From Vibrio maritimus (GTDB taxonomy: Bacteria > Pseudomonadota > Gammaproteobacteria > Enterobacterales > Vibrionaceae): DNA of 64,000 bases. Each line of letters begins with the position of its first letter. Within the stretch, counting starts at the first letter, position 1. A model generated the notes under the pieces. It made no database searches, was not told the DNA's origin, and saw only the letters and a list, made by a program, of their open reading frames with translations. Positions 1 to 10,401 of this stretch are shown piece by piece. Made by a program: the position numbers and the translations under genes. The stretch is taken from contig JYJJ01000084.1 in NCBI GenBank assembly GCA_003263775.1, positions 117,237 through 181,236 of the forward strand, written 5' to 3'.

Positions 1-46
1 CGCTATTGCTAATGTAGAGCTATATAACAAAAACAATGGGTTCCAC

Positions 47-769
47 GTGAACGCAGTACAATTTAACGACGTCAATAAATGGTTTGGAGACTTCCAAGCT
101 CTGAACTCTATCCAGTTAGAAGTCAAACAAGGCGAAATCGTCGTGATTTGTGGTCCTTCTGGCTCAGGTAAATCTACGCTGATCCGTTGTATCAACGGGT
201 TAGAAGCCTACAACTCCGGTGATATCCAAGTACTTGGTCATGATGTGAACTCAAAGAGTATTCAACCCGGTCAAGTCGGCATGGTATTTCAACACTTCAA
301 CCTTTTTCCACACCTTACTGTGCTTGAAAACCTAACACTTTCGCCAATACGCACGCTTAAACTTTCAAAACAGCAAGCGGAATCTCGCGCTATGGAGATG
401 CTTGAGCGAGTGAAAATCGCCGAACAAGCCGGCAAGTATCCTTCTCAACTTTCTGGCGGTCAGCAACAGCGTGTTGCCATTGCACGCTCCCTGTGCATGA
501 AACCCGATATTCTACTTTTCGACGAACCAACGTCAGCGCTCGATCCTGAGATGATCAGCGAAGTGCTCAACGTGATGGTTGAGCTGGCTGAAGAAGGCAT
601 GACCATGCTATGCGTCACCCACGAAATGGGCTTTGCCAAGCGAGTAGCACACAATGTTATTTTCATGGATGAAGGGCAAATTTTAGAGTCGGCGCCACCG
701 AGCCAAATCTTCGACACCCCTCAACATCCACGTACTAAGGCATTTTTGGACAAGATCTTAAATCACTGA
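47..769 (+). CDS. Polar amino acid ABC transporter, ATP-binding protein
   Basis: ATPase that powers uptake of a polar amino acid with the two permeases and binding protein downstream; it acts on the cytoplasmic face of the inner membrane. The 240-residue protein has Walker A GPSGSGKST (36-44), a Q-loop near Q82, signature LSGGQQQR (135-142), Walker B ILLFDE (155-160) and the switch histidine at H192, all intact. Length and sequence fit the GlnQ/HisP family. The start is GTG, because the protein begins directly with the usual beta strand. Its stop overlaps the next start as TGATG, so the two are translationally coupled. The promoter may lie left of the window. Substrate cannot be read from the sequence. 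Confidence 0.93.
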   Translation: MNAVQFNDVNKWFGDFQALNSIQLEVKQGEIVVICGPSGSGKSTLIRCINGLEAYNSGDIQVLGHDVNSKSIQPGQVGMVFQHFNLFPHLTVLENLTLSPIRTLKLSKQQAESRAMEMLERVKIAEQAGKYPSQLSGGQQQRVAIARSLCMKPDILLFDEPTSALDPEMISEVLNVMVELAEEGMTMLCVTHEMGFAKRVAHNVIFMDEGQILESAPPSQIFDTPQHPRTKAFLDKILNH

Positions 770-1563
770 TGATATTCAAGATTATTAAGCCCGTACTATC
801 AGCAGTCCTACAAATCGCGCTGGTTGCAATAGCGTTAGCTTGGCTGCTCAACAGTGGTGCCGAGGCCATGGGCTATCGCTGGCAATGGGAGCGAGTGCCG
901 GACTATCTCGCATTCTATGAAGATGGTGAATGGTGGCCAGCTGAGCTTTTAGAAGGCCTGACTGTCACCATCAAACTGAGCGCTTTGGCGTTGCTGTTTA
1001 CGTTACTGTTCGGCCTCATTACCGCGCTGTTAAAAACCTCCAATTCGGTAGTAGGCCGTGCTATCGCCCATTGCTATGTGGAAGGCATACGAAACACGCC
1101 ACTATTGGTACAAATCTATCTTCTGTATTTTGTCTTTGGCCCCATTATCGGTCTCGATCGATTCTCCACTGCCGTATTCGCCTTAGCGTTATTCCAAGGA
1201 GCCTACACGGCGGAAATCCTCCGAGCGGGTCTAAATAGTGTTCCAAAAGGTCAGTTCGAGGCCTGTCGCTCAATAGGTCTATCTCGTTTTTATACCTACT
1301 ATGATGTGATACTGCCGCAAGTGGTGCGACGCACACTGCCGCCGCTGACCAACGAAGTCGTCTCGCTAATTAAAAACTCCTCCATCGTCAGTGTGATGGC
1401 AATCTTCGACCTCACCACTGAAGGAAGGAATATCGTGGCTGAAACCGCGATGCCATTTGAAATTTGGTTTACTGTTGCCGCGATTTACCTCGTGTTAACG
1501 CTCACCTTGTCTGGTTTCTCTGCCTGGCTTGAATATCGTTTAAGTCAAGAGAAGCGGTCATAA
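769..1563 (+). CDS. Polar amino acid ABC transporter, permease 1
   Basis: Inner membrane subunit of the HisMQ family, 264 residues. It has several hydrophobic segments and the ATPase-contacting EAA loop, seen as EACRSIGLSR followed by ILPQ. It starts inside the stop of the ATPase gene (1-bp overlap). A second, longer permease lies after the binding-protein gene, so the channel is probably a heterodimer. The order ATPase-permease-binding protein-permease is slightly unusual, since the two permeases are normally adjacent. Confidence 0.9.
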   Translation: MIFKIIKPVLSAVLQIALVAIALAWLLNSGAEAMGYRWQWERVPDYLAFYEDGEWWPAELLEGLTVTIKLSALALLFTLLFGLITALLKTSNSVVGRAIAHCYVEGIRNTPLLVQIYLLYFVFGPIIGLDRFSTAVFALALFQGAYTAEILRAGLNSVPKGQFEACRSIGLSRFYTYYDVILPQVVRRTLPPLTNEVVSLIKNSSIVSVMAIFDLTTEGRNIVAETAMPFEIWFTVAAIYLVLTLTLSGFSAWLEYRLSQEKRS

Positions 1564-1604
1564 CTCTCTACGCTAACCATGATTTACTAACAAGGAGTCA
1601 CCCC

Positions 1605-2429
1605 ATGAAAAGGACACTCAAACATCTAGTAAAAGCAGCCAGCACCGTCGCAATTGGCCTTGCGGTCTCTTTTGGCGCCGCAGCCAGCGAGACACCTAAT
1701 CTCGATAAGATAAATGAACGCGGCACCTTGCGTGTCGGAATGTCAACGTTTGTACCTTGGGCCATGCGTGATAAGCAAGGGGATCTGATAGGCTTTGAAA
1801 TCGATGTAGCGAAACGACTCGCAGAAGATTCAGGTTGGAAAGTTGAGTTTGTTCCTACTGCGTGGGATGGCATCATCCCTGCTCTGCTTTCTCAAAAATT
1901 CGACGTTATTATCGGCGGTATGTCTGTCACGCCAGAGCGCTCAAAGAGCGTGTTGTTTACCACACCTTACTCACACTCAGGTGTTCAAGTAGCAGCAAGC
2001 AAAGCATTGGCTGGCGATTTTTCTAAGATTGAAGACTTTGACTCACGCCGTGTAAAAATCGCTGCTCGCCGCGGCGCCTTCACTGTGCAAGTGGCTCGTG
2101 AAACCTTCCCAAAAGCGAAGGTTCTGCAATTTGACGACGACGCTCAAGCATTCCAAGAAGTCCTTAACGGTAACGCACACGCAGTTATTGCCTCAAGTCC
2201 GAAACCTGAACATGAAGCGGTTAAACATGCAGACGCGTTATTTATTCCGTTTAGCGAGCGTCTCTCTAAAGGAAACGAAGCTTTCGCTGTACGTCTAGGT
2301 GAAGAAGATAAAAAAGCCTTCTTCGACAAGTGGATCCAAGCAAGAACCGATGATGGTTGGCTAAAAGAGCGCTATGAATACTGGTTCTCTACCCTAGACT
2401 GGCAAGACCAAATCGCTGGCGGACAATAA
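1605..2429 (+). CDS. Amino acid ABC transporter, periplasmic binding protein
   Basis: Periplasmic solute receptor (SBP family 3), 274 residues. A signal peptide is clear: Lys/Arg start, hydrophobic core, and a probable cut after FGAAA near residue 27. The mature part begins with the family pattern RGTLRVGMSTFVPWAM and continues with IGFEIDVAKRLAE, typical of receptors for polar or acidic amino acids. A strong ribosome site (AAGGAG) lies about 8 bases before the ATG. It sits between the two permease genes of the same operon. Ligand specificity is not evident. Confidence 0.92.
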   Translation: MKRTLKHLVKAASTVAIGLAVSFGAAASETPNLDKINERGTLRVGMSTFVPWAMRDKQGDLIGFEIDVAKRLAEDSGWKVEFVPTAWDGIIPALLSQKFDVIIGGMSVTPERSKSVLFTTPYSHSGVQVAASKALAGDFSKIEDFDSRRVKIAARRGAFTVQVARETFPKAKVLQFDDDAQAFQEVLNGNAHAVIASSPKPEHEAVKHADALFIPFSERLSKGNEAFAVRLGEEDKKAFFDKWIQARTDDGWLKERYEYWFSTLDWQDQIAGGQ

Positions 2430-2434
2430 TTACA

Positions 2435-3346
2435 ATGAGCAACACCAACTCAATCAAATTGAATTCCAATAAGAAGTACCCATCACCAGCAAAGCGATGG
2501 CGTCCTAGCGTTCTCGATGGCATATTGCTGCTCGCTGTGGTGGGACTTGTTGCCTGGCTGGCATACCGTTCATCCATTGGAATCAACTATCACTGGCGCT
2601 GGAGTCAGGCGTTTGAGTTGGTGTTCAACCCAACCGCAAACGGAGGGTTACCTTATTTTGTCCAAGGCATCATTGCCACACTGAGACTCAGTGTGTGGGG
2701 TATGGTGCTTGCCGTAACGTTAGGCACCTTGCTCGGCCTAGCCAAACACTCAGCAATGGCAGTGTTTAGCATCCCCGCCAACTTATTTATCCAGTTGGTT
2801 CGAAATATTCCGCCGCTGGTGTTTATCTTCATTTTTTACTTTTTCATTTCGAATCAGTTAATCCCATTGCTCGGGCTCAGTGATGTGCTTCGTGGCTATA
2901 GCGGTGAGATCTCGGGTTGGCAGGCGTTTTTGTTTGGTCCTAGCTCGCTATGGGAGAACCTACTATCAGGTGTTATCTGTATTGGCCTCCTGTCGTCGGC
3001 TTATGTGGCGGAAATCATTCGCGCAGGTCTGGCGTCTATCCCAAAAGGACAATGGGAGGCGGGTCAGTCGTTAGGCTTGTCGACCTGGCATCAATACAGA
3101 GATGTCATTGCGCCACAAGTGCTAACAGCGGTCGCTCCAGCACTGGCAGGACAAGCGATTTCTCTCGTTAAAGATACCTCTATCGTCTCGCTAATCTCTA
3201 TACAGGAAATGACCTTTGTCGGTACTGAAATGGCAAACTCTTCCGGGCTTATTTTTGAAATCTGGCTCATTGTTGGTTTGTGCTATTTCTTACTTTGCCT
3301 AGCACTATCCCTACTGTTTCGACGCTTTGAAAGCCAGCAGAGATAG
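2435..3346 (+). CDS. Polar amino acid ABC transporter, permease 2
   Basis: Second HisMQ-type inner membrane permease, 303 residues, with an EAA loop (EAGQSLGLST then VIAPQ) and a longer N-terminal part than permease 1, as in paired glutamate/aspartate-type permeases. It begins 5 bases after the binding-protein stop, so it belongs to the same operon. The gene ends 17 bases before the convergent cyoE; no hairpin terminator is visible between them. Confidence 0.9.
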   Translation: MSNTNSIKLNSNKKYPSPAKRWRPSVLDGILLLAVVGLVAWLAYRSSIGINYHWRWSQAFELVFNPTANGGLPYFVQGIIATLRLSVWGMVLAVTLGTLLGLAKHSAMAVFSIPANLFIQLVRNIPPLVFIFIFYFFISNQLIPLLGLSDVLRGYSGEISGWQAFLFGPSSLWENLLSGVICIGLLSSAYVAEIIRAGLASIPKGQWEAGQSLGLSTWHQYRDVIAPQVLTAVAPALAGQAISLVKDTSIVSLISIQEMTFVGTEMANSSGLIFEIWLIVGLCYFLLCLALSLLFRRFESQQR

Positions 3347-3363
3347 GCTTCACAAGTCAATGA

Positions 3364-4281
3364 TTAAACTGGCATGTAGTGGTCAACAAGAAGTAAAACA
3401 AACAGCACCATCAAATGAATGATAGAGAACTTAAAGGTCTCCATCGCTGTCTTCTCCGTCGCTGCGACTTTAAGCTTCCACGCATAGTAGATAAACCCAG
3501 CACTCAAAAAGGTTGAACCCGCCAGATAGACCAACCCCGTCATCCCAACCAGAGCTGGCATCATACACACTAACGCCAATAGAATGGTGTACAGCAAGAT
3601 GGAGGTTTTCGTGTATTCCACCCCATGTGTTACTGGCAGCATTGGAATGTCAGCCTTGGCATAATCATCTTTTCGATGTATCGCGAGTGCCCAAAAATGT
3701 GGCGGAGTCCAAATAAAGATGATCATCACCAACAGCCACGCATTAGCATGCAGCTCTCCGGTCACTGCCGTCCAGCCCAATAGCGGTGGCATGGCACCTG
3801 CGATACCCGCGATCACTATGTTTTGTGGCGTTGCGCGTTTCAAATACAAGGTATACACCACCGCATAGCCAAGCAAACTTGCAAACGTTAGCCAAGCCGT
3901 TAGCCAATTCACACCAAGCGCCAACACGGCAAAGCCTGCGATACCAATACCACTGGCAAACGCCATTACCTTGCCAGCACTTAAGTCACCAGACGGTAAA
4001 GGACGTTTGTGGGTACGCGCCATAATGGCGTCGATACGGCGATCAATCAGGTGGTTAAACGCGGCTGCAGAACCCGCCATCAACGCAATACCTGTTAAAC
4101 CTAAGATACTTGCTTGCACAGGTAACGCACCGGGCACGGCAAGACACATCCCTACTAGGGCGGTTAGAATCATTAACGCAACCACTTTAGGCTTGGTTAA
4201 CGTAAGATAAACGCGCCAGTTGATTACGGGTTTGGAGGCCGAGTTTACCTCACGATTGCTAATTATCGTCGTTTTACTCAT
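3364..4281 (-). CDS. cyoE: Heme O synthase (protoheme IX farnesyltransferase)
   Basis: Transfers a farnesyl group to heme B to make heme O, the precursor of heme A for the oxidase encoded upstream. The 305-residue polytopic inner membrane protein carries the UbiA-family first aspartate motif (NHLIDRRID followed by MARTHKRPLP) and the second motif (HRKDDYAKADIPMLP), both intact. The corrected ctaA ends at 4278, so its stop overlaps this ATG as ATGA. This places cyoE last in the cox assembly operon, next to the enzyme that uses its product. Confidence 0.95.
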   Translation of the reverse strand: MSKTTIISNREVNSASKPVINWRVYLTLTKPKVVALMILTALVGMCLAVPGALPVQASILGLTGIALMAGSAAAFNHLIDRRIDAIMARTHKRPLPSGDLSAGKVMAFASGIGIAGFAVLALGVNWLTAWLTFASLLGYAVVYTLYLKRATPQNIVIAGIAGAMPPLLGWTAVTGELHANAWLLVMIIFIWTPPHFWALAIHRKDDYAKADIPMLPVTHGVEYTKTSILLYTILLALVCMMPALVGMTGLVYLAGSTFLSAGFIYYAWKLKVAATEKTAMETFKFSIIHLMVLFVLLLVDHYMPV

Positions 4282-5439
4282 AGAGAACTCTCCTTGTCTC
4301 CAGACACTTTGAGGGCTGCAATTTGGCTGTTGGCTTCAACAATGGTCAATGTCGGTTTTTCGATTCGCACATAGCGCGCGCTATGCAATACGTAGTTAGT
4401 GTGAATAAGCGATAGCAGTAAAAAGGCCGCGCAAGATTGTGTAATACAGCCACAGGCAGCGGAAGGTGGAATATAACGTTACTAAGACCCAAAAGCAGTT
4501 GGAGCGTCAGTAGAGCGGCTAACGTAAAACCCACTTTTCCTATCGCTGGATGTGGATAGCGCCATAGGCGAAATGCCAACAGACCGACCACAAGCGCAAC
4601 GACAATCGCGCCGATTCGATGAGTCACGTGGATAGTCATCCTTGCCGGATACTCAAGTACACCGAACTCATAGTCATCAAACCCGAAATGAACCGGAGTA
4701 AAGGCATTTTTGAAATCCAAGTACTGCGTCCAATTCCCTTCACAGATAGGCAGTGCGGTACACACCACCGCAGCATAATTCGATGATGTCCATCCACCCA
4801 ACATGATCTGCAACACAGTGACAAATAGCGCGACCAACGCAAGTACTTTCAGACGTGAACTAACCAGCGTCGGCAATGTTTGTGTTGCGGGCTTATCGAC
4901 AACTTTGGGCTCAAATGCCTTATCAGCGTTGGAGGTTTCATCGGCACTGTTGGCACGGCGAACCTCAACCTTAGGCCTTAACTTTAAGTAGGTAAAAACA
5001 GCAAAGAGAACATGGTAAAGCCACCGAGCAGGTGACCCATCACTACAATCGGCATGAGTTTGAGCGTCACCGTCCACATACCCAGTGCTGCTTGAAACAC
5101 TATCACTAATGACAGAGAGATTGGCAGCGCGATGCCTAATTCCCTGCGCTTCTTAGATAAACCAATAGTGGTTATCGCAAACACCATTAACCCTAGGCCG
5201 CCTGCTAAATATCGATGAATCATCTCTAGCCACGCTTTGTAGGGCTCAACGGCTCTCTCTGGATACAGCGTATTCGCGACTTCCACTGCTACCTTTGAGC
5301 TGGGAACGGTTAATTGTCCGTAGCAGCCAGGCCAGTCCGGACAACCTAAGCCCGCATCGGCCAATCGTGTATAAGCGCCCATGGCAATCACGATGACCGT
5401 AAACACCAATGAAACTCTGACTAAGTTGATCAATCCCAT
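4278..5439 (-). CDS. ctaA: Heme A synthase (COX15/CtaA), frameshifted
   Basis: Converts heme O to heme A in the inner membrane for the aa3-type centre of the oxidase. The N-terminal half is read from 5439 (TRLADAGLGCPDWPGCYG, a COX15 signature with its cysteine pair and a heme-ligand region MIHRYLAG). The C-terminal half (VTHRIGAIVVA, then HNLA) lies in other frames. Two single-base losses explain the breaks: one T in a T run near 5000 and one G near 4430. After correction the protein is continuous and ends in an ATGA overlap with cyoE. A sequencing error is likelier than a pseudogene because the operon needs this enzyme. Confidence 0.85.
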
Positions 5440-5522
5440 AGCGACTCCTTGCTGTGACTATCGACTTACTACATATCAATTACTACCTATTTATTTGCAA
5501 ACAATGCGTACCTTTCATGCGT

Positions 5523-6116
5523 CTAACCGACTCGCGATAATTTCAGCAACTTTCTCAAATCAGAAAGTAGCCCTTTGCTGTGAGCGACTTGCTTATCTTC
5601 TGAGGTAGGCGAGAAGTACATCACCAATTGGCCAAGGGTATCGGCAATCAAATATCCTTGCTCTGGTACAACGTCCGCGAAGGCCGCATTGATCGTCACC
5701 ACGCTGAGCGACTCTGGTAACTCCGGCAACACCTGATCTGGCAACACATAAACCACAGGTGTCACACGTTCTTTGTATTTGCCTAATGCCAAATAGGTTT
5801 GTCCCATGATGTAGAGGCGGTTGATACACGCATCATTGCAACCCGCGGGTAACATAAAGCCAAGTTGCCAGCTCTTCGTTTGCAGTGGATTCACCAAATC
5901 AAGAGATTCAAACGTCACTCTTGGCTCAACGAGCGTGCCATGGTTAGTGACTCCCGATTCATACCAATGGTTGCTCAAAATTGCTTTGGCGATGATAAAG
6001 GGCAATGCAAAAAACACGATGAGCGCCAATAGTGTTAGCCGCCCGCGCCTTACTGAAGACGCGGTAGGAATGGCGTTGGGCGATACTGTTCTTGCTGTCT
6101 CTGATTTACTGCTCAT
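5523..6116 (-). CDS. Cytochrome oxidase-associated membrane-anchored protein
   Basis: A 197-residue protein with one N-terminal membrane segment (about residues 28-46) and a periplasmic domain containing the cysteine pair CNDAC. The cluster position, between SURF1 and ctaA, is the one held in gammaproteobacterial cox operons by a conserved uncharacterised protein. The Cys pair followed by YIMGQTYLALGKYKERV vaguely recalls SCO/thioredoxin-fold copper or redox chaperones, but I cannot confirm the fold. It starts 13 bases after the SURF1 stop, so it is cotranscribed. Role inferred: assembly factor for the oxidase. Confidence 0.7.
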   Translation of the reverse strand: MSSKSETARTVSPNAIPTASSVRRGRLTLLALIVFFALPFIIAKAILSNHWYESGVTNHGTLVEPRVTFESLDLVNPLQTKSWQLGFMLPAGCNDACINRLYIMGQTYLALGKYKERVTPVVYVLPDQVLPELPESLSVVTINAAFADVVPEQGYLIADTLGQLVMYFSPTSEDKQVAHSKGLLSDLRKLLKLSRVG

Positions 6117-6129
6117 TATCTAACCTCGT

Positions 6130-6963
6130 TTATTCGTCGGACGTGGTATGTGTTTCGTACTTTGAAGCCAACTTTTTCTTCGGCAGCAAACTTTTCTTTG
6201 GTTGAAAACAGCTTCGCCAGAATGCGATTAAGACAACGAATGCAAACACCGCTGCCATAGTGAACCATTGAAATGAATAACCGAAATGTTTGGCTGAGTT
6301 CATTGATACCGGTTTCCAAGGATGAGGATAGGCCGTCAACGTATCCGTTGGCTGAACCACCCAAGCCGACAACTCAGCACCAACAAGTTCACTAATCTGC
6401 GCTGTATTAAGATTTTGGATTCGATATTGCTGTATTGACTCTATGTCAAAGCGTTCGGTGTAAAGCTCTGATCCCAAAGGACTGTCCATTTTTTTATATA
6501 AGCGCCCACTGAACATCACCGGCTCCAATAAAGTGGAAACACTTGGAACAGTTTGACGATCTAAACCACCAGCCACAAAACCGAGTTCTACGAGATAGCG
6601 TTGATTCGCCTTCTCTGCTTCGCGCATCAACTGCATCACCAAGTAACCGACTTTGCCATCAAAGGTTTGGTTATCGAGAAAGAACAAAACGGGCTCAGGT
6701 ATTAAGTGAGCGCTCACTGGCACCGCAATCCAACGCTGATAGTTATGGTCACCGTGTTGAGCCAACGGCAAGTCGAGAGAGGATAAAGCGACCGGAGGCT
6801 GTTCAGTTCGTAAGGCAAGCGACTGTTCTAAAACCACTTTTTCATTGCCACGCTGCTTTTGCCACAGTCCTAATTTGACCAATGATGAAAACACAACCAC
6901 AGTTAATACCAACCCCATCCAAAACTTAATGGTTTGGTAAAAACGAACATGAGGAGTATCCAT
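6130..6963 (-). CDS. SURF1-family cytochrome oxidase assembly protein
   Basis: Assists heme A insertion into subunit I at the inner membrane. It shows the SURF1 architecture: an N-terminal membrane helix (FWMGLVLTVVVF) followed by LGLWQKQRGNEK, a periplasmic domain with FLDNQTFDGKVGYLV, and a C-terminal helix after GYSFQWFTMA. I place the start at the ATG at 6963 (MDTPHVRF); an upstream in-frame ATG at 7017 is possible but would lie inside the opposite-strand DUF2909 gene. With the chosen start this ATG and the DUF2909 ATG share the palindrome CATG, so the two genes diverge from overlapping start codons. Confidence 0.85.
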   Translation of the reverse strand: MDTPHVRFYQTIKFWMGLVLTVVVFSSLVKLGLWQKQRGNEKVVLEQSLALRTEQPPVALSSLDLPLAQHGDHNYQRWIAVPVSAHLIPEPVLFFLDNQTFDGKVGYLVMQLMREAEKANQRYLVELGFVAGGLDRQTVPSVSTLLEPVMFSGRLYKKMDSPLGSELYTERFDIESIQQYRIQNLNTAQISELVGAELSAWVVQPTDTLTAYPHPWKPVSMNSAKHFGYSFQWFTMAAVFAFVVLIAFWRSCFQPKKSLLPKKKLASKYETHTTSDE

Positions 6964-7186
6964 GTCACCCACACTGTTGTTTAAGATTGCTTTAGTACTG
7001 CTGTTACTCTTCATCATTTTTAACTTAGCGCTTGCCCTAATTCGAATGGTGCGCGACGACCCTTCTTCTGAAAAACCAATGAGTTATTATCTTGGCCGCC
7101 GTGTTCTGTTCTCCGCGATCGTCATTATTCTTCTCATCATCGCGCTTCAAAGTGGTTTTTTAACGCCTAACCCCCGACCTTATTAG
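6962..7186 (+). CDS. DUF2909 twin-transmembrane protein
   Basis: A 74-residue protein with two hydrophobic helices (about 6-28 and 48-66) separated by a charged loop, ending in the family tail GFLTPNPRPY. This matches the DUF2909 proteins found in cox clusters of gammaproteobacteria. It is the only plus-strand gene inside the minus-strand cox block and has a strong ribosome site GAGGAG five bases before the ATG. The function is unknown; the location suggests a part in oxidase assembly or stability. Confidence 0.8.
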   Translation: MSPTLLFKIALVLLLLFIIFNLALALIRMVRDDPSSEKPMSYYLGRRVLFSAIVIILLIIALQSGFLTPNPRPY

Positions 7187-7199
7187 TGAGTAATTACTA

Positions 7200-7223
7200 C
7201 CCCAGCGCTTTTTGCAGCTGGGG
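7200..7223. terminator. Hairpin between DUF2909 gene and coxC
   Basis: Inverted repeat CCCCAGC / GCTGGGG with a 10-base loop, placed between two convergent genes. Neither side is followed by a clean T run, so it is at best a weak terminator or an mRNA 3' end stabiliser. Confidence 0.4.
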
Positions 7224-7232
7224 CTCATGCCT

Positions 7233-8106
<874 letters not shown>

Positions 8107-8114
<8 letters not shown>

Positions 8115-8742
8115 AGCTTATCTCCGATGTTGGAAATTCGAGTGCGCGACGACTGCTACTACCGACCTGTGCACGAGAGATCTCGAGAACGGCACCGTCG
8201 GTAGCGGCGCTGCTCGTGATGTTATACAAAGTGTAAGAAAGGGTCAGGGTGTGGATTGAATCTGGAATGTCAGGCTCAATGTAGAAGATCAGCGGCATTT
8301 CCGCCTTACCCTTACCTTCCAATGGTTGATGGTTAAAACAGAAACATTCAATTTTATTAAAATAGGTTGCCCCAGTGCCCGGAGACACTGACGGTACCGC
8401 CTGACCAATAAGGGATTGATTAGATTGATTGTGCGCAAAGTAGGCTGTCTGAATCACTTCGCCCGGGTGAACATCCAGGGACATTTTCTCTGGTTTAAAA
8501 GCCCAGGGCATATCCGGATTGACATGCGCCATAAACTCAACGCGTATAGTGCGCGTGATGTCCGCTCGCATACCTATGGGTTGTACCGCTGACTCGGTAT
8601 TGGTTTTACCGTTAATGCCCAACGCTTCACACATAATGTCGTAAAGAGGCACCAAAGCGAAACCAAAGCCAAACATCGCCACAACGGCCACACCCAGCCA
8701 CCCTACGAGTTTTCGGTTTGATTTTCTGGTTTCGCTATCCAT
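8107..8742 (-). CDS. ctaG: Cytochrome oxidase copper chaperone COX11/CtaG
   Basis: Delivers copper to the CuB site of subunit I. The 211-residue protein has one N-terminal membrane helix, the start of the periplasmic domain VPLYDIMCEALGINGKT, and the copper-binding motif CFCFNHQPL with its cysteine pair. These are diagnostic of the CtaG/COX11 family. It sits between coxA and coxC, the usual place in proteobacterial cox operons. Confidence 0.95.
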
Positions 8743-8754
8743 AGCAACCTACCT

Positions 8755-10401
8755 TTAGTCAATCTTAGGTGGTGTGGTGAAGGTATGGTGCGGTGCTGGA
8801 CTTGGTACTGTCCACTCTAAGCCTTCTGCGCGCTCCCAAGGTTTAGCCTCGGCTTTGTCTCCTCCTTTGATGCACTTAATGACTAACCAAAGGAAAATGA
8901 GCTGGGATAATCCAAACGCAAAGCCGCCGATTGAGACAATTTGGTTCACGTCGGCAAACTGAATCGCGTAGTCCGGAATACGACGCGGCATCCCCGCAAG
9001 ACCCAAGAAGTGCATAGGGAAGAACAGCACGTTCACCGAAATGACCGAACACCAGAAATGCCACAGACTCAGCTTGTGGTCATACATATTGCCGGTCCAT
9101 TTCGGTAACCAGTAGTAGGCCGCCGCCATAATCGAGAACACGGCGCCCGATACCAGTACATAGTGGAAGTGCGCGACCACGAAGTAGGTATCGTGGTACT
9201 GGAAGTCCGCTGGCACAATCGCCAACATCAGCCCTGAGAAGCCACCTATCGTGAAAAGCACAATGAAGGCGATGGCAAACAACATCGGTGTTTCAAAGGT
9301 GAGCGCACCGCGCCACATGGTCGCCACCCAGTTAAACACTTTCACACCTGTCGGCACCGCTATCAGCATGGTGCAATACATAAAGAACAGCTCAGCGAAC
9401 ACCGGCATACCTGTGGTAAACATGTGGTGTGCCCACACGAGGAACGACAGCAACGCGATACTACACGTTGCGTAAACCATGGAGTGGTAGCCAAACAGTT
9501 TTTTGCCACTAAACGCTGGGACAATAGCCGAGATAATACCGAAGGATGGGAGAATCATAATGTACACTTCTGGGTGCCCAAAGAACCAGAAAATATGCTG
9601 GAACATCACAGGATCACCACCACCCGCCGCGTCAAAGAAGCTGGTTCCGAAGTACTTATCGGTCAATACCATGGTCACCGCGCCCGCCAACACCGGCATA
9701 ACAGCAATAAGTAGGAAAGCTGTAATGAGCCAAGTCCAAACAAACAAAGGCATTTTCATTAACGTCATGCCCGGCGCGCGCATGTTGAAAATAGTGACGA
9801 TGACATTGATTGCCCCCATAATGGAGCTGATACCCATGATATGTACCGAGAATACAAACAGCGCGGTACTGTCTGGAGCATAGGTCGTGGAAAGCGGTGC
9901 ATAAAATGTCCATCCGAAGTTAGGACCACCACCGGGCATGAATAGTGACGCAATTAAGATCAAAAACGCGAACGGTAAGATCCAGAAACTTAGGTTATTC
10001 ATTCGTGGCAAAGCCATATCTGGCGCGCCAATCATCAAGGGTACCATCCAGTTTGCCAATCCGGTAAATGCCGGCATAACCGCACCGAACACCATGATCA
10101 AACCATGAACTGTAGTCATTTGGTTGAAAAAATTTGGTTCAACCAATTGGAGACCTGGCTGGAACAGCTCGGCACGGATGACCATGGCCATCGCCCCGCC
10201 TGTCAGGAACATGATAAAGCTAAACCACAAATATAGGGTGCCGATGTCTTTGTGACTGGTGGAATATACCCAGCGCTGCCAACCTGATGGCGCGTGATCA
10301 TGATGATCGTCTTCGATGACTGCCGTGCTGTTTGCTCGGCTCATGTCCGCATCAGTCACCGCCGATGCTTTCACTTTTTCCATTGGATCCGTTTTCATCA
10401 T
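8755..10401 (-). CDS. coxA: Cytochrome c oxidase subunit I
   Basis: Catalytic subunit of the heme-copper oxidase, 548 residues with about twelve membrane helices. Heme and copper ligands are present: H99, the HPEVY motif with H276 and cross-linked Y280, H325-H326, and the pair H411/H413 in AHFHYVL. The E and K channel surroundings look like an A-type oxidase. An extra hydrophilic N-terminal part (about 35 residues, His/Asp rich) precedes GWQRWVYSTSHKDIGTLY. Start and stop overlap or abut coxB and ctaG, consistent with one operon. Confidence 0.97.
   Translation of the reverse strand: MMKTDPMEKVKASAVTDADMSRANSTAVIEDDHHDHAPSGWQRWVYSTSHKDIGTLYLWFSFIMFLTGGAMAMVIRAELFQPGLQLVEPNFFNQMTTVHGLIMVFGAVMPAFTGLANWMVPLMIGAPDMALPRMNNLSFWILPFAFLILIASLFMPGGGPNFGWTFYAPLSTTYAPDSTALFVFSVHIMGISSIMGAINVIVTIFNMRAPGMTLMKMPLFVWTWLITAFLLIAVMPVLAGAVTMVLTDKYFGTSFFDAAGGGDPVMFQHIFWFFGHPEVYIMILPSFGIISAIVPAFSGKKLFGYHSMVYATCSIALLSFLVWAHHMFTTGMPVFAELFFMYCTMLIAVPTGVKVFNWVATMWRGALTFETPMLFAIAFIVLFTIGGFSGLMLAIVPADFQYHDTYFVVAHFHYVLVSGAVFSIMAAAYYWLPKWTGNMYDHKLSLWHFWCSVISVNVLFFPMHFLGLAGMPRRIPDYAIQFADVNQIVSIGGFAFGLSQLIFLWLVIKCIKGGDKAEAKPWERAEGLEWTVPSPAPHHTFTTPPKID

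Noticed and set aside
4278..5439. ctaA as a true pseudogene
   Set aside because: Two homopolymer losses with full conservation around them, in a region with many such losses; sequence error is simpler.
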